Of a stretch of DNA of 64,000 nt, positions 27,805 to 36,839 are shown in pieces. This DNA comes from Hahella sp. KA22 (GTDB lineage Bacteria; Pseudomonadota; Gammaproteobacteria; Pseudomonadales; Oleiphilaceae): NCBI RefSeq assembly GCF_004135205.1, contig NZ_CP035490.1, forward strand, positions 2,683,501 through 2,747,500. Reading direction: 5' to 3'. The notes under the pieces are model-generated. The model was not told where the DNA came from and searched no databases. It saw nothing but the letters and a program-made list of their open reading frames with translations. The first letter of the stretch is position 1; each line of letters starts with the position of its first letter. A program made the translations under genes and the position numbers.

Positions 27805-29070
27805 ATGATGAGTACGACCGATCCGCTATGGAAACAGGCGCTGGCTGGCGCGCAAATGCTATTTGTCGCATTCGGCGCACTGGTGTTGATGCCTCTCATT
27901 ACCGGACTTGATCCCAATGTCGCATTATTCACCGCTGGCGTAGGCACGCTGCTGTTCCACCTGATTACTGGCGGCCAGGTTCCTATATTCCTGGCGTCTT
28001 CTTTCGCTTTTATCGCGCCGATCATGGCGGCGAAATCCACTTTCGGCTTGCCCGCCACCATGGGAGGGCTTATCGCCGCCGGTTTGACTTACATGATTTT
28101 GAGCGCAGCGGTGAGGTTCAGAGGAACCGGCTTTTTGGATCGGTTATTGCCGCCAGTGGTGGTGGGGCCGGTGATCATGTCCATCGGTTTGGGGTTGGCG
28201 CCGGTGGCCGCAAATATGGCGATGGGCAAAAGCGGCAATGGCGCCCTGCAACTGGTTCCCTATGAAACGGCGTTGATGATTTCTCTACCCGCGCTGGCGT
28301 TGACATTGATAGTGGCGGTCATGGGCAAGGGGCTACTGCGTTTGTTGCCGATATTATGCGGCGTGGCGTTTGGATATGCGTTGTCGTTGGCTTTTGGCGT
28401 GGTGGACATGACGGCAGTACTCAACGCCGACTGGTTCGGGCTGCCCGCTTTTGTGGCGCCGGAGTTCAGTTGGGGGGCGATCCTGTTTATGATACCTGTC
28501 GCCTTGGCGCCAGCGGTGGAGCATATCGGCGACATTCTGGCGATCAGCTCGGTCACTGGTAAAAACTACCTGCAAAAGCCGGGCTTGCATCGCACTCTGC
28601 TCGGCGATGGCGTGGCCACCTCTGTCGCGGCGGCGTTTGGCGGGCCGCCCAACACGACCTACTCCGAGGTGACGGGCGCTGTCATGCTGACTAAAAACTA
28701 CAATCCCAAAATCATGATCTGGGCGGCGGTGATCGCTGTCGCACTGGCGTTTATCGGTAAATTCGGCGCGGCGTTGCAGACGATTCCCGTCCCGGTGATG
28801 GGCGGCATATTGTGTTTGCTGTTCGGTTCTATCGCTGCGGTGGGAATGAATTCACTGATTCGTCATCAGGTGGATTTGAGTGAAGCCCGTAACCTGGTGA
28901 TCGTCGGCGTCACGCTGGTGTTCGGGATTGGCGGCATGGTGATCGGAGATAAAGACCTGGGGCTTAAAGGTATTTCACTTTGCGCTTTCGTCGCCATTAT
29001 TCTGAATTTGTTGCTGCCGATGCCTGCGGGGCGCAAGGAACATATTGAGCGTGTTGAGGATATGATCTGA
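27805..29070 (+). CDS. NCS2 family nucleobase:cation symporter (uracil/xanthine permease)
   Basis: About 421 residues with 12-14 membrane helices. Family motifs are PIFLASSFAFIAPI near the N-terminus and VALAPAVEHIGDILAISSVT, with the conserved Glu. GVATSVAAAFGGPPNTTYSE and VPVMGGILCLLFGSIAAVG follow. The last two are the substrate-site and NCS2 signature regions and point to the UraA-like branch. The ATG at 27805 has AGGTAGG upstream; the longer frame from 27658 has 49 unlikely residues. Confidence 0.9.
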   Translation: MMSTTDPLWKQALAGAQMLFVAFGALVLMPLITGLDPNVALFTAGVGTLLFHLITGGQVPIFLASSFAFIAPIMAAKSTFGLPATMGGLIAAGLTYMILSAAVRFRGTGFLDRLLPPVVVGPVIMSIGLGLAPVAANMAMGKSGNGALQLVPYETALMISLPALALTLIVAVMGKGLLRLLPILCGVAFGYALSLAFGVVDMTAVLNADWFGLPAFVAPEFSWGAILFMIPVALAPAVEHIGDILAISSVTGKNYLQKPGLHRTLLGDGVATSVAAAFGGPPNTTYSEVTGAVMLTKNYNPKIMIWAAVIAVALAFIGKFGAALQTIPVPVMGGILCLLFGSIAAVGMNSLIRHQVDLSEARNLVIVGVTLVFGIGGMVIGDKDLGLKGISLCAFVAIILNLLLPMPAGRKEHIERVEDMI

Positions 29071-29083
29071 TTTTGTCTACATC

Positions 29084-29118
29084 AACAGGACCTGCGCATG
29101 CCAGGTCCTGTTCTCCCG
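29084..29118 (+). terminator. Probable terminator after the NCS2 permease
   Basis: A perfect 11-bp inverted repeat, AACAGGACCTG/CAGGTCCTGTT, with a 7-nt loop lies 13 bases after the stop. The downstream T tract is weak, so termination strength is uncertain. Confidence 0.6.
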
Positions 29119-29179
29119 TGGTTTTTCCGACGCGCAGGCGCGTCTCTATGCGCCAGCCAATATCCCTGTCAGGTTAATA

Positions 29180-29563
29180 TCAATGAGTGTGAGGAATGGG
29201 AACGTGATAGATATCGCCACCTACTTCCAGCACATAATATTCTGGTGAGCCTCTGTAGCGCATAATCATCATGGATTCGGCTGACTCAATATAGTGAGCT
29301 TCCACTTTAAGGGGCAGTTTTGCGTTGGGGCGCATTTCCTCGCCTTTTTCGTTCAGTACGACCATCCTGCCGTCATTGGTCATCGTAATTCTGAATGAAG
29401 CGTATTTGCCGACATTCTTGGGATCATGCCTTTCCCCGGTATTCGGATGGTTGGGGAAGTTTGGATCTCCGTCGCTGGGCTTGGTTCCCGGACTATGAGC
29501 GCAGGCGCTGAGGGAGAGGGAAGATCCTAACGCGAGGGTGTAAAGCAAACTCATCAATTTCAT
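29180..29563 (-). CDS. Small lipoprotein of unknown function
   Basis: A protein of 127 residues with a lipoprotein signal peptide: MKLMSLLYTLALGSS, then the lipobox LSAC, so the mature protein starts at Cys21. The mature part is soluble and ends in PIPHTH. It contains FRITMTNDGRMVVLNEKGEE. I do not recognise the family. It starts 30 bases after the stop of the FecR-TPR-barrel gene and is likely co-transcribed with it, suggesting a shared envelope role. Confidence 0.75.
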   Translation of the reverse strand: MKLMSLLYTLALGSSLSLSACAHSPGTKPSDGDPNFPNHPNTGERHDPKNVGKYASFRITMTNDGRMVVLNEKGEEMRPNAKLPLKVEAHYIESAESMMIMRYRGSPEYYVLEVGGDIYHVPIPHTH

Positions 29564-29593
29564 TATTGTCTCCTTGTTTTTTGCATTTTTTAT

Positions 29594-32500
29594 TTAGAAA
29601 GACAGCTGTATGCGGCTGTATAGGAATCGTTTCGGGTAATACCCTGGATAATCCAGCTCACTGTTCAGAATTTCTTTGTTTTTATCGAAGAGGTTATCAA
29701 CGCCAAACTGCAACTCTCCGAAGCGGCGCGGCAGTTTGTAATCCAGGCGAATATTGAAAGTCCAAAGATTGGCGTCAAAGTCTCTTTGGTCATCTGAGGC
29801 GAAAGACGCTTTTACTTTCTGGTCGGTGTATATGCTCTCCATTCGCATAGATAAGTGTCTGGGGAGATAGAGTGTGACGCCTAATGGAAGACTATGTGTT
29901 TTCACTCGGTAAATAGATCCTGTGCCAAACTGCTTGTCTTCTAAATCCTGGTCTTCATATTCGTAGGCGACATCTACCGTCGCGGACGGAGAGAGGACGC
30001 CAAAGTAGTAGAGTTTGTAATTTTCAAATTCATGATGCGGCCTTTCAGGCTCTGCCTGCAGAAGCTTGGGATGGATATCCACGGTGCGCCGCATCGCTTC
30101 CAAGCCAGCGCCGAAGCGGCCGCCCAACTTGTAATCCGCTGCTGCAGCGTAGGTCTTCACATCTGAACCGTTGGGATCGTCATACAACTGATTGAAACCG
30201 AGAATTTGCGCCGGCTCGATGGTGCGATCAGCGGCAATATCGCGCTTGAGGGATCTAAATGTCGCCAATCGGAAGGTAAGCTGTTCAGTTGGCGTGAATT
30301 CGATGCCGAATTTGGGGGACCATTGTTTAATTTCGTCAGTGGCGCTGTCGCTAATATCGATATCCGGGAGAGGGATCGGAAGATCAAAGAACGTGTTGCG
30401 CGCTCGCTCAAGCTGTAAATTATCGTAGGCGGCGCCGACCAATAGAAATACTGATTCTGTCGGCTGGATTCCAAAATAGGTATATATATTTCGGTGGGCT
30501 ATGTCGTCGTCGCTATTGATATATCCATCAGCATTCTGAATGCTCGTTTTCGTTTCAATCGAAGCTCTTCCAGCGCCGATTTGGGCATAAAAGTTTGATG
30601 CGGTATGGATATACTGCGCCTCGTAAGTGCGTGGCTTACGGTCTGAAAGGGTATCTGCAGCAGCCAGCGCCTGCTCTTCCTCAAACTCCTGGTGAATAGC
30701 GGAGAACAGCCAACTGTTGTGATTGTCCAGGCGGCTGGCTAAGCCAACTCTGTAGGTTTTCGTGTCGACACTCCGGTCCTCGGGCTCTGCGTCTGGAGCG
30801 ATGGTTTTCAGTTTAAACAGATGATCATCTTTTTCGGCCTTACGCGCCTCCAGCTGAATGCTGAAGGACGGATGGACCTGCCACTGCAACAGCCCATTGT
30901 AGATATTCTGTTCCTGATCCAAGCCGTTGCGGAAGCCGTCACTTTCGTAGTGATACTGGCCGAAGCTGGCGCTCACCGGGCCTTGTAGACCGGAGACGAC
31001 GATGTCTTCTCCCCAGGTATCGTCGCTGCCGACAAAGCCGTTGGTGAGGCCGTAAACGCCATCTTGTAGAAACAATGGATGGTATTCATTGACGCCGCTA
31101 CGGGACGGGCCAAGCCCTTCCACGATAGGCAGTCCTGTCTCGTAGAGTTGCGGTTGCAGCGGATAAGCGGTGATGGGTTGCCAGAGCTGCGCCTGCATCA
31201 GTTCGGAAACCCGGGCGGCCTGATGATTGGGCTGCGACAGGTAGCGATCCGCGAGCAAACGATGGCCATCGGCGCTGGTCGGATCTTGTCTGAGCGCCTC
31301 CCAGCCTTCCAATAGCACCGCCTGATCGAAGCCCGCTTCGCCATAGGCGCGGGCCAAGGCCGCGCTACGGGCGGCGGAGTCGCTTTGCAGCAGCCCATCT
31401 GAACGATAGACGGCGCGATTACGGTTTAGTTGTTTGGAGTGTTCTAATTCCTCTATGGCTCCGACGGGGTCGTTGCTGAAGAGTTTGTTGACGCCATCGT
31501 AGAAATACGGCGTCGGGTCCTGAGGGTCGCGCTCTTTCGCCAGCAACCACTGCTCGTTGGCGTCGTCGCTGCGCTTTTCTTCGAAATAGGCGCGCCCCAG
31601 ATAGCTGCGTAAGACAGCATTGTTGGGGGACAGACTGACGGCGACTTCGAGGTCGTTGCGTCCGCCCTCCAGATCGCCGCCGCGCAATTTGGTCAGTCCC
31701 AGACCCAGCCAGGCGTCAGGAACCCCAGGGGCCGCCTTGATCGCGCTTTGGAAATGGGCGTCAGCGTTAGCCAGTTTGTGCTCGAACAACGCGATAAACC
31801 CTGCGGCGATTTGCGCTTGAGGATGAGTCGGGGCTATTTCCGTTGCGCGTCCGGCTGCATATTTGGCGTCGCGATATGCGCCGGAAGTAAGCTCAAGCTC
31901 CGCCAAACGGGTCCATGCGATGACGCTATGGGGCGCGGCCACTGTCGCTCTTTCGGCGGCGGCAATGGCTTCTGGCAGATTTAAGTTGGCCTGCCAGGCG
32001 TAAGAGAGGGCGAGCTGTGCGGACGGGCTGTCGGAGCGCCGGGCGACGGCGTCCTGCGCCAGTTTCAATGACTGTTGAGACTGACTGTTGACCGCAGCGA
32101 GTATGGCTTGCATGGCGAGGGCGAGATGTCCCAGGCGCTGGTCATTTTGCAGGGACTTCAACAGGCTGCCTGCTTCCTGCTGTTGGCCGGACGTTAATAA
32201 TATCGCCGCCTGCGCAAGCCTTAAGGAGGGCCCATTGTCTGAATCGGCGCGTAACGCCTGTAACGCCGCATCTGGGCGATTGTGATCAATCATCTCCTGA
32301 ACTTTGGATAGCGTGGCGACGCCATCGCCATCGCCATCGCTCATAGCGGCCAACTCCTTCAGCACTGTGCCCGGAGGGTAATAAATCGCCCAGGCGACCG
32401 TGTCCTGCGTATTGACCTTTAAACTGCGCAGGTGCGCGCCTGTATCGCTGCGCGCTTGTTCGCCCTGCGTCAGGCGCAGGCGTTCGGTGTCGGTAAAAGC

Positions 32501-32989
32501 CAGCACTTTGCCTTCGATCACCGTGACGGAGCCGCCTTGCGTGGCTTCCACGACGAATTCGGTGCCTTCCACCATGGCGTTCACGTAAGGCGTGTCGACT
32601 TCAAAGCGATTGACAATACGGCTCAGAAAGTGGGCGACGCCTTGCTTGAGCTGCACCCAGAAACTTTCTTTCTCGGCGTTGTCGGGAAAGCGCATGATTG
32701 CGTTCTGATTCAGGCGCATGTAAGTGTTGTTGCGCAGATAAATGGAGGCGCGACTATCCTTGCCCGTACGCAGAGTGTCGCCGGGACAAAGATACTGCTC
32801 CGGCTTTAACGAGGTCCAGGATTGTTGGGGGAGTGATTTTTCCAGCGTTCCCTGGACGGCGATAACTTTGCCCATCCAGTCCACGCAGGGAGGCGCGGCG
32901 ACAGACGCTTCCGACAGCGTCAGGCTAATGGAAAACAATGTTCCGCATAAAACACGACACAGCAACTGGCCACGCAGCAATAGGCCCAC
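29594..32989 (-). CDS. FecR-domain, TPR and C-terminal beta-barrel fusion protein
   Basis: A protein of 1131 residues. A signal peptide (about 1-32) is followed by a FecR domain (about 38-200), with RTGKDSRASIYLRNNTYMRL and GSVTVIEGKVLAF. TPR-like helical repeats fill about 240-530 (VAWTRLAELELTSGAYRDAK is typical of these). The last ~500 residues alternate like outer-membrane beta-strands and end in RFLYSRIQLSF, a terminal aromatic as barrel-assembly signals require. It is therefore probably an outer-membrane protein with periplasmic FecR and TPR parts. It lies in the same direction as, and 332 bases after, the CHASE2 cyclase gene. Its role is unknown. Confidence 0.85.
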   Translation of the reverse strand: MGLLLRGQLLCRVLCGTLFSISLTLSEASVAAPPCVDWMGKVIAVQGTLEKSLPQQSWTSLKPEQYLCPGDTLRTGKDSRASIYLRNNTYMRLNQNAIMRFPDNAEKESFWVQLKQGVAHFLSRIVNRFEVDTPYVNAMVEGTEFVVEATQGGSVTVIEGKVLAFTDTERLRLTQGEQARSDTGAHLRSLKVNTQDTVAWAIYYPPGTVLKELAAMSDGDGDGVATLSKVQEMIDHNRPDAALQALRADSDNGPSLRLAQAAILLTSGQQQEAGSLLKSLQNDQRLGHLALAMQAILAAVNSQSQQSLKLAQDAVARRSDSPSAQLALSYAWQANLNLPEAIAAAERATVAAPHSVIAWTRLAELELTSGAYRDAKYAAGRATEIAPTHPQAQIAAGFIALFEHKLANADAHFQSAIKAAPGVPDAWLGLGLTKLRGGDLEGGRNDLEVAVSLSPNNAVLRSYLGRAYFEEKRSDDANEQWLLAKERDPQDPTPYFYDGVNKLFSNDPVGAIEELEHSKQLNRNRAVYRSDGLLQSDSAARSAALARAYGEAGFDQAVLLEGWEALRQDPTSADGHRLLADRYLSQPNHQAARVSELMQAQLWQPITAYPLQPQLYETGLPIVEGLGPSRSGVNEYHPLFLQDGVYGLTNGFVGSDDTWGEDIVVSGLQGPVSASFGQYHYESDGFRNGLDQEQNIYNGLLQWQVHPSFSIQLEARKAEKDDHLFKLKTIAPDAEPEDRSVDTKTYRVGLASRLDNHNSWLFSAIHQEFEEEQALAAADTLSDRKPRTYEAQYIHTASNFYAQIGAGRASIETKTSIQNADGYINSDDDIAHRNIYTYFGIQPTESVFLLVGAAYDNLQLERARNTFFDLPIPLPDIDISDSATDEIKQWSPKFGIEFTPTEQLTFRLATFRSLKRDIAADRTIEPAQILGFNQLYDDPNGSDVKTYAAAADYKLGGRFGAGLEAMRRTVDIHPKLLQAEPERPHHEFENYKLYYFGVLSPSATVDVAYEYEDQDLEDKQFGTGSIYRVKTHSLPLGVTLYLPRHLSMRMESIYTDQKVKASFASDDQRDFDANLWTFNIRLDYKLPRRFGELQFGVDNLFDKNKEILNSELDYPGYYPKRFLYSRIQLSF

Positions 32990-33321
32990 GGCGATCTCCT
33001 TAACGGGTACCGCATTTATTATTGATGTTCAGGCTGACAACTACGTGAGGACACCGCGCCGGTTTTGAGAGACAGCTTCCGGCAAGCTCAATATCCGCCC
33101 AGATATATGACTATGTTTTTATATCGATGTGGCTCCAGTGTTTGGAAGTTATCCCTGAGGATTAAATTCGGACACAGAGGAGTCATCTGTCTTTTGGCTT
33201 ATTCAACACTTACGAAAGTGCCGCATAGTCATGTAATTATTCTGAGAGGATTCTAGCAATAAATCCAGGCATTAGTGCCGGTAATTCAGTGGAAAAATTC
33301 CAATAAACTCATATAAATGGA
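32990..33321. other. Intergenic region upstream of the FecR-TPR-barrel gene
   Basis: About 330 bases hold no convincing gene. Its length and AT content suggest that it holds the promoter of the FecR gene. I see no clear inverted repeat matching a Crp site. Confidence 0.4.
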
Positions 33322-35361
33322 CTAGACCTTGCTAAGCTGGGAAACAAACTCCGGTGCGCCTTTGTATGTTGACTGTGAAGATATTGCATCGCATTGGCGC
33401 AGATAAAATTTGCATACGGAATCGGCGCTATTTTCGTGCAGACGCGCGAAAGTAACCCGGGCTTGCGCAATGTCTCCCAGGTCCAGGCAGTGCAGCGCTT
33501 GCCGAAACGCGAACTCATTGTCATGACTCCAGTTATCCTGCATCAGGCTGAACAAGGCGACAGGTCGTTGTTTGCCCTGCAGTAGAAATCGCCCCAGAGC
33601 GCGTAGAGAGCTGGACTGACTATCAGCGCAGGTCTCACTGATCAGTGTGTCCGTCCCCAGTAACTTATTGGCGTTTTCGATGCGCGACGTCGTGTTGACG
33701 ATATCGCCCATCGCCCGATATTCGAAGTGGTCGGAAGCCCCGAAATGGCCCAGCACCACTTCGCCGGCGTGCAGGCCGATGCGAGTGGGTAGCGGCGAGT
33801 CCGGATACTGTTGATTGAACAGATCTATGGATGCGCGCAACGCCTTCAAGGCAGGCTCGATTGTCGTCCAGGTCTTATCGGTGGGGATATGCGGCCAGAG
33901 TGCGATTACCCCATCGCCCGCCACATCGGAAATGATTCCGCCGTGCTGGCGAATTGGCGTGAGCACAGCCTGGTAGTAGTTATCCATGATTTGGCTCAGC
34001 CGCTCTGGTGACACGCTTTCAGACAGCGCGGTATAGCCGGCGGCGTCAGTTGAGAGGCACACGCCGAATAGTTTCTGCTGTTGCGGCAGCCCCGGTTGAC
34101 TGGCCAGACGCTTAATTTCACTCGCCGGAATATAGCGGCCAAAGGCCAGCTCCAGACGTCGCTTCTGCTGCTCGATAATCTGCACGCGCCGCCATATTCC
34201 ATGCAGCGCCGCAGCGGGAGTCAGTCCCAGGATAGGCGTCATCCACGGAAGCCAGACGTAACTCTGTACGAACAACGCGTACGTCAACGTCATATAGCTT
34301 GCGGCAAGCAAACACAGCAACAGCAGTCCGCGTCCGGGAGCACTGAGATTGCTTAATGCGAACGCCAGCGTGGCGTAAAACAGCGTTGCGATGAACCAGA
34401 CTCCCAAGTGATAACGCACGGCGCTGTTTTCCAGCAGATTGGCGTAAGCGGTGGCGGCCAGCTCTACGCCGCTGATATCCAGGCCGGTGTCTGGCGTGAA
34501 GGGGGTATAAAAGCCATCACGCTGATCAGGCTGATATTCCGCCGCATAGCCGATGAAGACGGTAGCGTCGCGCAGAACTTCGGTGTAGTCGCCGGGGCGC
34601 GCCAACAGGTCTTCCATGAAAATGGTGGGAATGGATCGGGGCGGGCCATAGAAATTATACAGCTGCGTTGGCCGCAACCCCTGCAAACGGGCGATGGCGG
34701 CGTCGCGGTCAGGGGCGCGTTGCAACAGCGCCGCCGCGGGCATCGCCCAACGCGGTGGGTTGGCGGGTTGTCGCAACCAGAAACGACTGATTTTGGAAGA
34801 CACTTTCGGCAGTGCGAAAGGCGCTGTCGTCGTCGCTGCGTTTGCAAACAGGGGGAGCGGCTCGCTGACACTGTCCGCGACAATGCGGCGACCATCGACG
34901 TTGGTGATACGGCGCATGCTGAAGGCGAACAGCGCGACCTTACCGCTGCGGGCCATGGCGTCGGCAAAGCGTGCGTCCGCGGCGGTATCCCGGGCTTCTC
35001 TGAAATAGATGTCGAATGCAATCAAACCGACCTGTTGATTTTCCAGCGTGTCCACCAGTTCCCCGTAAACCGACCGGGGCCATTCGGTGAGCCGAGCCGG
35101 GACCTGCAGGTACGCAGCGGTGTTTTCCGTGATCGCTATCACCGCTACTTTGGGAGGAGGGGCGCGCCCGCCACGCAGATGAAACAGCGTATCCAATCCG
35201 AAGCCTTCTTCCATGCTCTGGCCGACCGGCGTCAACAGACCCAGAGCCAGAAGCAGGCTCAGCAGCAAGGGCGGCAGCCATAACTTTAAGTGCTGTCGAA
35301 GGGGCGGACGGAGTTGTCTTAGTTCGGGCATCTGGTTAATTTTTACGGAAAAATCACTCAC
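33322..35361 (-). CDS. CHASE2-domain class III adenylate/guanylate cyclase
   Basis: A protein of 679 residues. A membrane helix near 30-48 precedes a CHASE2 extracytoplasmic domain, with FHLRGGRAPPPKVAVIAITE and DTLENQQVGLIAFDIYF. Three further helices lie near 335-400. The cyclase domain follows, with the metal-binding Asp in LSTDAAGYTALSES and the second in DVAGDGVIALWP. GLHAGEVVLGHFG and the transition-state motif GDIVNTTSRIENAN come after. The C-terminal ~90 residues look helical. It should make cAMP or cGMP in response to a periplasmic signal. It is divergent from a Crp/Fnr gene 70 bases away. Confidence 0.92.
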   Translation of the reverse strand: MSDFSVKINQMPELRQLRPPLRQHLKLWLPPLLLSLLLALGLLTPVGQSMEEGFGLDTLFHLRGGRAPPPKVAVIAITENTAAYLQVPARLTEWPRSVYGELVDTLENQQVGLIAFDIYFREARDTAADARFADAMARSGKVALFAFSMRRITNVDGRRIVADSVSEPLPLFANAATTTAPFALPKVSSKISRFWLRQPANPPRWAMPAAALLQRAPDRDAAIARLQGLRPTQLYNFYGPPRSIPTIFMEDLLARPGDYTEVLRDATVFIGYAAEYQPDQRDGFYTPFTPDTGLDISGVELAATAYANLLENSAVRYHLGVWFIATLFYATLAFALSNLSAPGRGLLLLCLLAASYMTLTYALFVQSYVWLPWMTPILGLTPAAALHGIWRRVQIIEQQKRRLELAFGRYIPASEIKRLASQPGLPQQQKLFGVCLSTDAAGYTALSESVSPERLSQIMDNYYQAVLTPIRQHGGIISDVAGDGVIALWPHIPTDKTWTTIEPALKALRASIDLFNQQYPDSPLPTRIGLHAGEVVLGHFGASDHFEYRAMGDIVNTTSRIENANKLLGTDTLISETCADSQSSSLRALGRFLLQGKQRPVALFSLMQDNWSHDNEFAFRQALHCLDLGDIAQARVTFARLHENSADSVCKFYLRQCDAISSQSTYKGAPEFVSQLSKV

Positions 35362-35431
35362 TAGCGCGTAACATATAAAACATAGCCGGGGACGGCGTAA
35401 TAAGAAAAAATGATGTCGGAGCTAATACAGT

Positions 35432-36082
35432 ATGAGTCTTTTATCGCAGATTCCACTTTTCTCCGGGTTCGACGCTGAACAACTCCAGCAATTGGAAAAG
35501 CATGCTGTTTTTCGATGTTTTCAGAAAAACAGTATTGTCATTACGGAAGGCGACCGCAGCGACTCCCTTTATATCATCGTCTCAGGACGGGTCCGAGTGT
35601 TCTGTAGCGATGAAAACGGCAAAGAGGTCACTCTGAATGATCTTAAAGCCGGCGAATATTTCGGAGAATTGGCCTTATTTGATGACAAAGAACGCTCAGC
35701 TTCGGTGATGGCTACCGAACCCTGCCGCTTTCTGATGTTGAACAAATCCAGTCTGTTGGAAGCGTTCAGGCAGACGCCCGATCTTGCCTACAACCTGATT
35801 ATCCACCTCACCCAACGCGTGCGCGCACTGACCAATAATGTGAAAAACCTGGCGCTGATGGATGTCTACGGCAGGGTCGCCAGTACTCTGCTGCAGCTGT
35901 CGGAGCGCAAAGGCGATCGCCTGATTACGGAGATTCCGCTGACGCAGCAGGAGATCGCCAATCGAGTCGGCGCCAGTCGGGAGATGGTCTCGCGCATCAT
36001 GAAAGATCTTGAGATAGGTGGATATATCAAGGTGGAGAAAAAGAAAATCGTCATTAACGACGCGCTGCCGGCTCACTACTGA
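35432..36082 (+). CDS. Crp/Fnr family transcriptional regulator
   Basis: A protein of 216 residues. The cyclic-nucleotide domain (about 1-120) has an intact phosphate-binding cassette, FGELALFDDKERSASV, which keeps the Gly-Glu-Leu and Arg-Ser-Ala residues that hold cAMP in E. coli Crp. A long helix (120-140) leads to a winged helix with PLTQQEIANRVGASREMVSR as the recognition region. There is no N-terminal Cys cluster, so it is not an oxygen-sensing Fnr. Divergent placement beside a nucleotide cyclase suggests that it responds to that enzyme's product. Confidence 0.92.
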   Translation: MSLLSQIPLFSGFDAEQLQQLEKHAVFRCFQKNSIVITEGDRSDSLYIIVSGRVRVFCSDENGKEVTLNDLKAGEYFGELALFDDKERSASVMATEPCRFLMLNKSSLLEAFRQTPDLAYNLIIHLTQRVRALTNNVKNLALMDVYGRVASTLLQLSERKGDRLITEIPLTQQEIANRVGASREMVSRIMKDLEIGGYIKVEKKKIVINDALPAHY

Positions 36083-36107
36083 GTCGGCGCGCGCAGCGCC
36101 TCGTCCT

Positions 36108-36419
36108 TCAAGGCGTTATTAGCGGGGTGGCGGTCCTTTTGTTTTGCGCCCATAGCTCCAGAATGGCCTCGTCACTGATCAGCGGCGGATAGCGTAGATA
36201 ATCGGTGGTTAAAGCGACCGGTCGCAGTCCGGGCTGTACGCCCGGGATGACGCCGGGAGCTTTGTCCTGGTCGATTACATTTTCCAGTACGGAAGCGTTG
36301 GTCTGGATTACAGGAGGATGTTTATCGTCACTGATGGACACCCTTTCAAAGGCGATGCTTGCGGCGACGGCGCAAAAGAGGGCGACGGCGACGAGTGGCG
36401 CATCAATATAGACTTTCAT
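36108..36419 (-). CDS. Small protein with N-terminal membrane anchor, unknown function
   Basis: A protein of 103 residues. One hydrophobic helix (PLVAVALFCAVAASIAF) is followed by a soluble part with two Pro-Gly clusters (PGVIPGVQPGLRP). It ends 25 bases after the stop of the convergent Crp/Fnr gene. No strong ribosome binding site is visible. I do not recognise it; the coding call rests on composition and a plausible anchor. Confidence 0.55.
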   Translation of the reverse strand: MKVYIDAPLVAVALFCAVAASIAFERVSISDDKHPPVIQTNASVLENVIDQDKAPGVIPGVQPGLRPVALTTDYLRYPPLISDEAILELWAQNKRTATPLITP

Positions 36420-36839
36420 AGGACGGCTCTTTTTGTAGTTGCGACTACTCTCGGAAGTTGAAAATCTGGATCAGCGTTGAAATTGCAATAGTTATTAGAC
36501 CAGCGGACGGAACAATCCTCTGTAACACAATGCACTTTCAATGTGTGGAAAATTCACTAACCGACCGTCCTCGCGAAGCATCTCCACCGTAATCCCGGCG
36601 CAGGCGCTTTGGTTGAACTCACCCGCTTCCCGGATACTGCCGGCTAGTCGCAAGGGGCCTGTCCAGGAGCCGCGAACGCGGCGGTTGGCCCTCTGTATTA
36701 AATATAGTCCAAAATATGATCACTGGGACGACAATGTAAAAAGTTTTTTAAGGTCGCCTCAGGCAAGGGCGAATGTTTGCTATTTGCAATAAGTTAGTCT
36801 TACATTGAAGAAAAGTTGTGGCTAATAATTGAGCAGATT
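36420..36839. other. Intergenic region without a convincing gene
   Basis: About 400 bases. A short frame at 36541-36792 has no ribosome binding site and unlikely composition, so I do not call it. The 3' part is AT-rich and probably holds the promoter of the response regulator-diguanylate cyclase operon. Confidence 0.4.

Noticed and set aside
34408-35283. Plus-strand frame of 291 codons opposite the CHASE2 cyclase
   Set aside because: It lies wholly within a well-supported gene on the other strand and has shadow-like composition.
36541-36792. Plus-strand frame of 83 codons before the REC-GGDEF gene
   Set aside because: It lacks a start signal and protein-like composition; it is more likely intergenic sequence.
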